DNA from: a virus
IMG/VR virus record: IMGVR_UViG_3300037321_000056
Coordinates: 1 to 45,720 of that record
Length of the DNA stretch: 45,720 bases
Strand: one strand, 5' to 3'
Shown: positions 38,826 through 45,720 of the stretch, piece after piece
How the letters are laid out: each line of letters begins with the position of its first letter
Numbering within the stretch: the stretch's first letter is position 1
The notes under the pieces: generated by a model
The model's input: only the letters and a program-made list of their open reading frames with translations
What the model was told of the DNA's origin: nothing
The model's database searches: none
Translations under genes and position numbers: made by a program

Positions 38826-39544
38826 ATGATTTACAAGTAAATATTAGTAAAATGGAAATAAATGGTAATCGGTTAGAGCTACCGTCTAATGAGATATTTA
38901 AGAACTACGCAATGGTAAAAAAGACACTGATCAAGGCGGGTGGAAAATATGTAAAAAATGGCTTTGTATTTTCTGACGGAATTGAAAGTATTAAAGCGCG
39001 GTTAACTGGTGGTGGGGTTATTGACGATAAAAAGAAATTTCAATATTTTCCTACACCTAAACCAATTGCCGAAAGATTAGTTGAACTTGCCGAAATTGAT
39101 TCTGGTGATTATGTTTTAGAACCCAGTGCGGGGCAAGGCGCTATCGTTGAATGTATACCAAGGGTATCTACCTTGCAAATAGTTGAACTTATGCCAGAAA
39201 ATTGCAAGATATTAAACGATAAAGGGTATAAGGTATTTAACAAAGACTTTTTAACCTTAACTAATAATGATTTTGGTGGCACTTTCAATAAGGTCATTGC
39301 TAACCCACCATTCACTAATAATCAAGACATTGACCATGTTAAGCATATGCAATCGTTAATGGCTGAGAGTGGCATTTTGGTGTCTATATCATCTAATTCA
39401 TGGCGTACAGGAACACAAAAGAAGCAAGTGGCATTCAGAGAGTGGCTAAATACATTTGATTATAATATTTATGAATTACCATCTGGTACTTTTAAGGAAT
39501 CAGGAACGATGGTGGCTACGAATATTCTAGTTATCTATACATAG
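38822..39544 (+). CDS. N6-adenine DNA methyltransferase (NPPF type, 240 aa)
   Basis: SAM-binding motif I is Y-V-L-E-P-S-A-G-Q-G-A; the catalytic motif is I-A-N-P-P-F. F-P-T-P before motif I and a C-terminal specificity-like region are typical of phage type I/II-like adenine methylases. The N-terminal 60 residues form a separate small domain. Differs from the Dam-like enzyme at 5982; may guard against a different restriction system. Confidence 0.85.
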   Translation: MNDLQVNISKMEINGNRLELPSNEIFKNYAMVKKTLIKAGGKYVKNGFVFSDGIESIKARLTGGGVIDDKKKFQYFPTPKPIAERLVELAEIDSGDYVLEPSAGQGAIVECIPRVSTLQIVELMPENCKILNDKGYKVFNKDFLTLTNNDFGGTFNKVIANPPFTNNQDIDHVKHMQSLMAESGILVSISSNSWRTGTQKKQVAFREWLNTFDYNIYELPSGTFKESGTMVATNILVIYT

Positions 39545-39647
39545 GCAATCATAATCGGTTGCAATCAGATAAAGCAATCATAATCGGTTGCATTATCTGA
39601 AATTAAATTAAACATGGGTTGCAATCGCAACCTTTTTCATGTATTGT
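39545..39647 (+). promoter_or_regulatory. Repeat-rich regulatory region: direct repeats, large hairpin, terminator and promoter
   Basis: GCAATCATAATCGGTTGCA occurs at 39545-39563 and 39574-39592. The second copy sits inside a larger hairpin: TCAGATAA (39565-39572) with TTATCTGA (39593-39600) around GCAATC/GGTTGC. Then GGTTGC-AATC-GCAACC (39617-39632) plus TTTTT is a terminator. Its left arm carries the -35 TTGCAA (39619-39624), with TATTGT at 39642-39647, 17 bp later. Confidence 0.7.
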
Positions 39648-39676
39648 AAATACTAATAAAATATATAGGAGATAAA

Positions 39677-39937
39677 TTGCAAAATCAAAGAATTCACCCA
39701 GAACGTATGCGCCAATTTATAGCCGTTAGATCAATCATGTGGAAACATTTAGGTGACTATGTTGAAAATGCGCCAATAGATATTAATGATGCTATAGTAC
39801 TAAGTCAATTAGAATTTGACATTAATAGAGCGATATCTGAAATAATTAAAGATTATGATTTAATTAGTAACGGTAACTATGTTACCGGATGCTCATTCAA
39901 ACATCATAATGGTCAAATTTCGATAGAATTAACCTGA
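39677..39937 (+). CDS. Hypothetical protein (86 aa, TTG start)
   Basis: AGGAG stands 7-11 bases upstream of the TTG, which decides the start. Helical protein, unrecognised. Confidence 0.6.
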   Translation: MQNQRIHPERMRQFIAVRSIMWKHLGDYVENAPIDINDAIVLSQLEFDINRAISEIIKDYDLISNGNYVTGCSFKHHNGQISIELT

Positions 39938-39946
39938 GTAAATATT

Positions 39947-40402
39947 ATGACGTTATATAATGTAAAAATAAAACGAGTAGAACATGCAATTGTTCAATAC
40001 GCAATTCAGTATAAGTGTACTCAAGAAATATTGGAAATAATCTTAAAAAAACATATAAAGATAAATCCGTATAAGAAGTATTTTCTAAGACCAAATGTAC
40101 TTGTAAATGTAGATAATTTTTGGAGTATTTATAATCCATTGGCTACGAATATATTTTCATCCACTGAATCTACATTCGTAAAAGAATTCCCAATACATTT
40201 CAAAATTTTGAAGAATGAGCCAAAATTTATGAATACGATGATATACTCTAAGTCTCAAATAGATATACTTAATCTATGTGATAAGGCAAACGATACTGTA
40301 TTACTTTCTAAGCGAGATATGGACTTTTTAGTTTTTTGGGAATCGTATTGCCAACCTTATACAAAAAGACATTATCACATGCTAAATATTACAGGACTTT
40401 AA
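39947..40402 (+). CDS. Hypothetical basic protein (151 aa)
   Basis: Lys/Ile/Asn-rich, no motif recognised. Closely spaced with its neighbours in an operon of five small genes that runs to the end of the plus-strand block. Confidence 0.6.
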   Translation: MTLYNVKIKRVEHAIVQYAIQYKCTQEILEIILKKHIKINPYKKYFLRPNVLVNVDNFWSIYNPLATNIFSSTESTFVKEFPIHFKILKNEPKFMNTMIYSKSQIDILNLCDKANDTVLLSKRDMDFLVFWESYCQPYTKRHYHMLNITGL

Positions 40403-40645
40403 ATGACAAGAATGGAATTATTATTAGATATATCAGCTACCGCATCAATTCTTTATAAATTTGGATTTGATGAATTAGTAGATAACCAGCGCGCATTTGT
40501 TAGAGTGTTAAATCAACTTGGGTTTAGGACCATATCAGATAAAAAGATTACACTTATGAATTACCGAATGATGATAAAGAGATTAAACAAATATGACAGA
40601 AACCGAGTTGTTGATGTTTTAGAAATGGATATAGCGCATATATGA
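40403..40645 (+). CDS. Hypothetical basic helical protein (80 aa)
   Basis: Starts at the base after the preceding stop, with AGGA upstream. Helical, Arg/Lys-rich, unrecognised. Confidence 0.6.
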   Translation: MTRMELLLDISATASILYKFGFDELVDNQRAFVRVLNQLGFRTISDKKITLMNYRMMIKRLNKYDRNRVVDVLEMDIAHI

Positions 40646-41025
40646 AAATCGAACCGAATATGTTAGACAAATTATTAGACGGACACCTGAATTACCTAGT
40701 TGCTAAAGGATTAAACTGTTTTCCTAAGATAAAATACACTGATACTAATATAAGCAACTGTTATGTAGGAACGGAATTATTCGCTGTAGTGAACAGTACA
40801 AATTACGTAACAACAAATTTAATCCCATATATCGTCATTGAAGAAGATATGAAGGTTGATATATCATATACTAAGAATTATGTCGCTTCTACGATAACTA
40901 CGTTGGATAATGTGGCATATATTGGATACGGTGGCTCGATTGCCGATTCAACAGCAAGAGCATTCGTGCTAATGAAATTTAACAATCAAGATATAGAAAT
41001 ATTCTATGATGAAGTACTACACTAG
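40642..41025 (+). CDS. Hypothetical protein (127 aa)
   Basis: Overlaps the previous stop (ATGA). Soluble mixed alpha/beta; G-Y-G-G-S-I-A-D-S-T-A-R-A-F resembles small phage proteins involved in metabolism, but no assignment is possible. Confidence 0.6.
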   Translation: MKIEPNMLDKLLDGHLNYLVAKGLNCFPKIKYTDTNISNCYVGTELFAVVNSTNYVTTNLIPYIVIEEDMKVDISYTKNYVASTITTLDNVAYIGYGGSIADSTARAFVLMKFNNQDIEIFYDEVLH

Positions 41026-41033
41026 GAGGACCG

Positions 41034-41234
41034 ATGATAGAAATTAACGGAAAGGAAATAGAAAGGGGTTATATAGAAGATCCTATCGTGCGTGATTATT
41101 TAGAACAAATTACATTTATTGATATGAAAATTAAAGAGATTAAAATGGAACAATCCAGACTAGACGTAGCTAGGATTGTCTATTCAAACTCTTTAATTAA
41201 ATATATCGAAAGTCACCCATTGGATGGTCAGTAA
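41034..41234 (+). CDS. Small helical protein (66 aa)
   Basis: Has one of the strongest ribosome sites of the window (AGGAGG). Amphipathic helix in its second half, possibly coiled coil. It is the last plus-strand gene; its end overlaps the end of the convergent fibre gene by 7 bases. Confidence 0.65.
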   Translation: MIEINGKEIERGYIEDPIVRDYLEQITFIDMKIKEIKMEQSRLDVARIVYSNSLIKYIESHPLDGQ

Positions 41235-42865
41235 GTGTACCAACCACCTTTTGACTTAATGTAGATGAATTTGTAAGTTTCACCGTGAGATAATGTAAAC
41301 TCTTCAACCTTTACAAATTCATCATAATCATAATCTTCAACTAGTTCCCAAGTTTCATCATCATATGATTTATATATACCGTCAGGTTCATCACGGAATA
41401 TTGGAATATTTCCATATTCGACATTATTAAATGTCAATCCAGACCCTTTAAGTGTAACAGTTCCTTGATATTCGCACAATATAACCGACACACTAAATCT
41501 AAAATTATCTTTTGGTTCAGCGGGTAAATGTACATTAATATCCTGTTCTGGGAAAATAACTTCACTTTCACCATCAGCTACCCACACATCGGTCACTGTT
41601 AATATTTTTTCAACATCCGGTAATAATTCACATGTTTCGTTAACAACTACATAACAAGCATAATCCAATGACTTAACTATATGAATAGTGGATTTAGGTT
41701 TCATTGTAAACCCATTCAATTTGGTATTCGAGTTATTCGCATCAAATTTTGATATCCACACACTACCAGATCCAACCGCCAGTAATGATTCGCCGTCATT
41801 TGTTAATGAAAGATTTTCTGCTACCATATCAGTTTTATAATCATTCCAAAATCCTAGCTTAGATGATACGGATAAACTACCTCTGGTTAACAATGCAAGC
41901 TTTGTTAAATCGTAATTTGCGTCAAATGATTGAAAGTAGCCAGTGTATTCTTTTACTAAGGACATTCCATTTTGATTAAGTAAATATATAGAACCCTTTG
42001 TTTGTTCGTCAGATATGAATATAACACCCCTTGAGGTTGCCACAGGACATTTTACAGTACCTTTAACGGTTACTACCTTACCACCGTATTGAATTTGCTT
42101 ACCAACGTATATACATGGTTCTAGGTGCGTTGCTATGAGTTTTGTTGCTGGTATCAGTTTATTCATCTTTTTAAATGAATCACCGGAATTATTAGAATAG
42201 TGAATTTCGCGTTGATTATTTAATGTTGCAATTGAATTACCAATGATATCGACCAATGAGCAATCATCCAATAAAATACAATCAGTCTGATCACATTGTA
42301 TATCGGTCTTATATAATTTATTATTTTGAACATATACCAGTGTATTGCCAGATGAATTAACGGCAAAATCCTGAATACTTTCTTTTAAAATTGGGTTTAA
42401 TGAAGATGCGCCCAGACCATATAATACTTGATCCTGTCTGCTATATAGTAAATGCCCTTGTGCGCTATTAACCGTATATGCATGATTAGGTATATCCAAC
42501 TTATCCCAATTCTTTCCAACTATTTCACTATTATCCAAAAATGGATTAATAATGCCTAATCTGGATGTTAGGCTAACGTCCGATTTTGCAAGCGTATTGG
42601 TAATAACAAATTCATCACCCTCAACTAAACTATGCGTAGCTGATTCAGTATTAGTACATAATACAATTCCAGCTACCAAAGTTGAACTTGATTTAACCGC
42701 CGTATTTTCTTTAGGTTTATCTACATTTGAAAATTTATTGTTGACATATTCTTTCATTTGTGAAAGAACAACTGCATCCGAATCTTCTTTTGCGTTTCCT
42801 ACATTTTGAATTCGTTCATTATTTGAATCGAATCCCTTTCTACCTTTAAACGGTTTTGCTGTCAT
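41228..42865 (-). CDS. Fibre/appendage protein with beta-propeller-like body (545 aa)
   Basis: N-terminus K-P-F-K-G-R-K-G-F-D-S-N-N-E-R-I-x-N-V-G-N-A with D-A-V at about 30 is the usual virion-attachment motif of phage fibre proteins. The middle consists of repeated short beta-segments with S-N-N-S-G-D-S-F (Asp-box-like), suggesting a propeller. The C-terminus, ending H-G-E-T-Y-K-F-I-Y-I-K-S-K-G-G-W-Y-T-Y, resembles a beta-sandwich end domain. A late promoter lies upstream on the minus strand. Which tail structure it belongs to is not clear. Confidence 0.75.
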   Translation of the reverse strand: MTAKPFKGRKGFDSNNERIQNVGNAKEDSDAVVLSQMKEYVNNKFSNVDKPKENTAVKSSSTLVAGIVLCTNTESATHSLVEGDEFVITNTLAKSDVSLTSRLGIINPFLDNSEIVGKNWDKLDIPNHAYTVNSAQGHLLYSRQDQVLYGLGASSLNPILKESIQDFAVNSSGNTLVYVQNNKLYKTDIQCDQTDCILLDDCSLVDIIGNSIATLNNQREIHYSNNSGDSFKKMNKLIPATKLIATHLEPCIYVGKQIQYGGKVVTVKGTVKCPVATSRGVIFISDEQTKGSIYLLNQNGMSLVKEYTGYFQSFDANYDLTKLALLTRGSLSVSSKLGFWNDYKTDMVAENLSLTNDGESLLAVGSGSVWISKFDANNSNTKLNGFTMKPKSTIHIVKSLDYACYVVVNETCELLPDVEKILTVTDVWVADGESEVIFPEQDINVHLPAEPKDNFRFSVSVILCEYQGTVTLKGSGLTFNNVEYGNIPIFRDEPDGIYKSYDDETWELVEDYDYDEFVKVEEFTLSHGETYKFIYIKSKGGWYTY

Positions 42866-42906
42866 AAGATTACCCTCTTAATTGCGGTGGCTTTTACACC
42901 ACCATT

Positions 42907-42914
42907 TATTTATA
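42907..42914 (-). promoter_or_regulatory. T4-type late promoter TATAAATA (minus strand)
   Basis: Reads TATAAATA on the minus strand, 42 bases before the ATG of the 545-residue gene, and overlaps the stop of the upstream fibre gene. A short GGTGG/CCACC hairpin (42884-42901) and an AGAGGG ribosome site follow. Confidence 0.75.
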
Positions 42915-45720
42915 TTCTTGAATCGTTAACTTTTGGAATTATCAACCAGTTGGCTGTTATTGCCTTACCTACATCAGCCGAATTAAAAGATAACTCACCA
43001 GTACCGCGACATACGTATACACTTCCAGCCGTTGGTAAACTTACACCATCGGCTGGTAATATATCAGCCTTTACACCATCGAGAAATATTTCACCATTAC
43101 CAGAACCCGCAAAGTATTCATATGATAACTTTGCAAAATTTGGGTCAAATGCCCCAGTGGTACTACCATCCCCAACTTTAACCACATGCCTAATATCATC
43201 AAATGTCACCGTTGCATCCCAAATATTTAAACTGAAATAATCGCTTTTGCTAGTCATAGTACCCTTTAAGACACCAGAAATATTAGTCCCATACTCAATT
43301 ACCAGATCGCCATTTCTCTTTAATTCTAATGTACTACCAACTCTAACAAACTCATATTCATCGTTAATTGGGTCAAAATCGGTAATGTCGTAAGTCGTTT
43401 CCGTACTTAATGTTATCATTCTTAACTTAGCCAAATCTGGATTGTCATTATTATATTGAATAAACACACCAAAATCTGGCACATTAGCCGATAATGGGTC
43501 TATTGAAGATTTAGTACTAAGTCCAAAGAACGCATGATAAGCCGATGCTAAATTAGTTGGCATATTATAAGCGTAATAATTACAACTCATACCGAATTTA
43601 ATTGAAAAGTCTCCATCTAGATCCGCACCTATAATTAATCCATCTGGTGAGCCAGTTTTAGGTGTATTGTAAGGTGAAAACTGTCCGATATAATCAATTT
43701 CCATTGTAAATTTACAGTTAGATATAGTGTCTTCTTGTAAATGAGATTCAAACGCAAATGGCATTGTAGTTACACCAATTGGATTAGGTACACTTGATGG
43801 GAATGTACCAGTTCCTTTAGCGCCAGGTCCATACATAGATGTAAATTCAGTAGTAAATTCAGTAGTATCATCTTTAACAATACCATCAAAAACATATGTA
43901 TCGTATACATCATCAGCTACAAAATTTGTTGCGCTACCCTCACTACCCGCTAATTCCTCAAATTGTATAGACAATCCACTTACCGTTAAATCATTAGTTG
44001 TATGGGTGGGTTTAGTACCATTGAAATCCTTTACCCAATTTGTACCATTCCAACCATAATATTCCCATGCACCTTCACCACCGCTGATATATCCGTCATT
44101 ATTACCTAGACCGGTTGGATCACCAACACTATGGTCCACAATATATATCCCATCCACATAACTACTTTCAGCATAGTATGAAGGTGAACCTCCATAAAAA
44201 GCCTTATCTGATCTAATCATGGTCAAGCCGGCGCCTAGATGTATGAAATTACAACTAACATTTAGGTTTGATGAACCGTTGTTTTCACCGGCGCTAAATA
44301 TTTTCACGTTCATTGGTTGACCATCTAAATAACCTTCGATGTTATTTAACGTTAGTCCATTCCGATACGATTCAAACAAATTTGAAGAATAAGAATATTG
44401 TGATCTTACGTAGTATAGATATTGCCCTAAATCATCATCGTATTTCATACACGCTGGATTAGAACCAGACACCATTGACCTCACTGCTACCGATGAACTT
44501 CGAAATTCACACAGAGTATTTACCACTACCCATTGGTCTGTTCCAAGTATCGTATGGACGCAATTATTTCCATGCAATGGATACATGAAATATTGTCCGG
44601 CACTTACATTAGCATTAGTTAGTAATTGATCTGAGGTTGTAGTTGAACCACCTACCGACCACCAATAACAACTAGCATATCTAGTGGATGTTCCCGCCGA
44701 GTTAAATGTACCATCATCATCGAATGGTATATTAGACGACAAAAAGCACATGCGTTCGTCAACGTGAACAGCATCAACATGCATTCCAATTAGCCTATTG
44801 TATGCATCGGCATCGGCTAAATCAGTTAATATAAACTGGGGTGATGTTCCCGCATTTAATACTGTCCAAGTTGCACCTTGATCCTCTGAATACGCTAATT
44901 CGGTACTGAATAGCGCCCACCATTTAGTACCATGCAATCCAGTATGGCTAGGTGAGTTAGTACAAAATGCTTGACATTTTGTGTTATCTACTAATCCAGT
45001 TGGTGTAATATGGGTAATTGTAGCCAAGTTAGCGGCTTCACCAATAGTTCGCTCTATTTTCCATAATCCAGTATTTGCACATGCAACAACAATAGTACCA
45101 TCTAAAAATCCTTCAACGGTTTTAATTTCTGTAACTGGTAATGATGGTGTAGTTCCCGCACTCCATTCAAAATAATCATTTTGGTCTATAGCATGAATAC
45201 TTCTAACAAACACAGCATTTCTACCAGATGGTTTACTATTTACTGATATAAATTCTGGGAAAGAGTACTGACCAATATACCAGCCAATACTAGCAATATC
45301 ACATTCATCAGCCCATAGTCCAGTATCTTTGGGTGTAGACCCATCAGATAATCTAGTATATATTTTATCTTCAGCAAATGCCGATATATGTGGTAGTCTC
45401 GAACTAACTCTACTAAACCACGAATTTTGACTAGCAAATCCAACTATCAATTTTTTAGATATTTTATACGTGCTATCGCCTATAGCCCCAGAATCTATTA
45501 TATGGGTTCTATATAATTCAGCAAATCCATTTTTAGATTCATAACTTGTATCACCACTTGAAAGATTGTCAGATAAAGCGGCACTACCTAATCCATTTCC
45601 AATAAAGTCTGTATCTAGGAACGGTTTAGGTACTTTGGCAAATTCGGCATCACCTAAAGATTTATGGAATGTACTGTTTATAGCCGTATCTGTAGGTCTT
45701 CGCATCTTAGTATTAAATAG
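42910..45720 (-). CDS. Large fibre/appendage protein with Asp-box and LamG-like regions, 5' partial (at least 936 aa)
   Basis: The frame is open to the window end: L-F-N-T-K precedes M-R-R-P at 45705, which has no clear ribosome site, so the real start is probably outside. Near residues 265-275 is S-E-D-Q-G-A-T-W, an Asp-box (sialidase-type propeller). The C-terminal third (about 630-850) has F-T-M-E-I-D-Y, G-L-I-I-G-A-D and F-V-R-V-G-S-T-L-E-L-K-R-N-G-D spacing typical of LamG/concanavalin-like lectin domains. Likely a receptor- or glycan-binding tail fibre or whisker component. Confidence 0.72.
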   Translation of the reverse strand, partial: LFNTKMRRPTDTAINSTFHKSLGDAEFAKVPKPFLDTDFIGNGLGSAALSDNLSSGDTSYESKNGFAELYRTHIIDSGAIGDSTYKISKKLIVGFASQNSWFSRVSSRLPHISAFAEDKIYTRLSDGSTPKDTGLWADECDIASIGWYIGQYSFPEFISVNSKPSGRNAVFVRSIHAIDQNDYFEWSAGTTPSLPVTEIKTVEGFLDGTIVVACANTGLWKIERTIGEAANLATITHITPTGLVDNTKCQAFCTNSPSHTGLHGTKWWALFSTELAYSEDQGATWTVLNAGTSPQFILTDLADADAYNRLIGMHVDAVHVDERMCFLSSNIPFDDDGTFNSAGTSTRYASCYWWSVGGSTTTSDQLLTNANVSAGQYFMYPLHGNNCVHTILGTDQWVVVNTLCEFRSSSVAVRSMVSGSNPACMKYDDDLGQYLYYVRSQYSYSSNLFESYRNGLTLNNIEGYLDGQPMNVKIFSAGENNGSSNLNVSCNFIHLGAGLTMIRSDKAFYGGSPSYYAESSYVDGIYIVDHSVGDPTGLGNNDGYISGGEGAWEYYGWNGTNWVKDFNGTKPTHTTNDLTVSGLSIQFEELAGSEGSATNFVADDVYDTYVFDGIVKDDTTEFTTEFTSMYGPGAKGTGTFPSSVPNPIGVTTMPFAFESHLQEDTISNCKFTMEIDYIGQFSPYNTPKTGSPDGLIIGADLDGDFSIKFGMSCNYYAYNMPTNLASAYHAFFGLSTKSSIDPLSANVPDFGVFIQYNNDNPDLAKLRMITLSTETTYDITDFDPINDEYEFVRVGSTLELKRNGDLVIEYGTNISGVLKGTMTSKSDYFSLNIWDATVTFDDIRHVVKVGDGSTTGAFDPNFAKLSYEYFAGSGNGEIFLDGVKADILPADGVSLPTAGSVYVCRGTGELSFNSADVGKAITANWLIIPKVNDSRI

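Noticed and set aside
1-45720. CRISPR array, tRNA genes, rRNA or insertion sequences
   Set aside because: Repeats are limited to short pairs, no cloverleaf was recognised on reading, and no transposase was found. A tRNA search program would be needed to exclude tRNAs fully.

Overview
The window is AT-rich, densely packed DNA from a T4-type tailed phage (myovirus). It carries the T4 replication, recombination and topoisomerase core in T4-like order: gp46, gp45, gp44, gp62, RegA, gp43, UvsX, a gene in the gene 40 position, gp41, Dda, gp61, gp56, DexA, a gp39/60 fusion and gp52. It also has T4-style late promoters (TATAAATA), early promoters combined with stem-loops, and late fibre genes on the opposite strand. 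A lipoprotein outer spanin points to a Gram-negative host. No gene fixes the host genus.

Layout. 1-6797: the recombination nuclease subunit, sliding clamp, clamp loader, RegA and a Dam-like methylase. 6799-11736: the DNA polymerase locus in three coding pieces. gp43A is separated from gp43B by five small genes, including a holin-like gene and an overlapping inner/outer spanin pair. gp43B and gp43C are separated by a split intein cut exactly at the catalytic YGDTD|S motif, with a short endonuclease-like ORF between the intein halves. 11796-16882: UvsX, the gene 40 position, helicase gp41, Dda and a putative DNA glycosyltransferase. 16872-19504: small early genes.

19525-23318: a co-directional group preceded by T4-type late promoters. 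Several products begin with a motif very close to the T4 capsid-targeting sequence and its gp21 cleavage site. They are an Acb1-like 2H phosphoesterase, a ParB/sulfiredoxin-fold protein, a HAD nucleotidase-like protein, a zeta-toxin-like P-loop kinase, a basic protein with an internal motif, and a RelA/SpoT-like protein. I infer that these are packaged in the head and injected with the DNA. An HD hydrolase of the RelA/SpoT hydrolase type follows at 23679.

24105-29421: primase, dCTPase/dUTPase, DexA, a nucleotide kinase-like protein and the topoisomerase ATPase subunit. 29470-30172: two predicted late genes. 30233-41234: accessory, probably mostly early, genes punctuated by strong promoters and promoter/stem-loop units. 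These include a metallophosphoesterase with an N-terminal HTH, gp52, a SprT-like peptidase and an N6-adenine methyltransferase. 41228-45720 (minus strand): two large fibre or appendage proteins, the second running off the window.

How the parts work together: clamp and loader, primase-helicase, UvsX/gp46/Dda and the topoisomerase form the replication-recombination machine. gp56, the glycosyltransferase candidate and two adenine methylases suggest modified DNA. The capsid-targeted group, HD hydrolase and small early genes probably act in host takeover and counter-defence. All homology calls are from reading the sequence; no database search was run.
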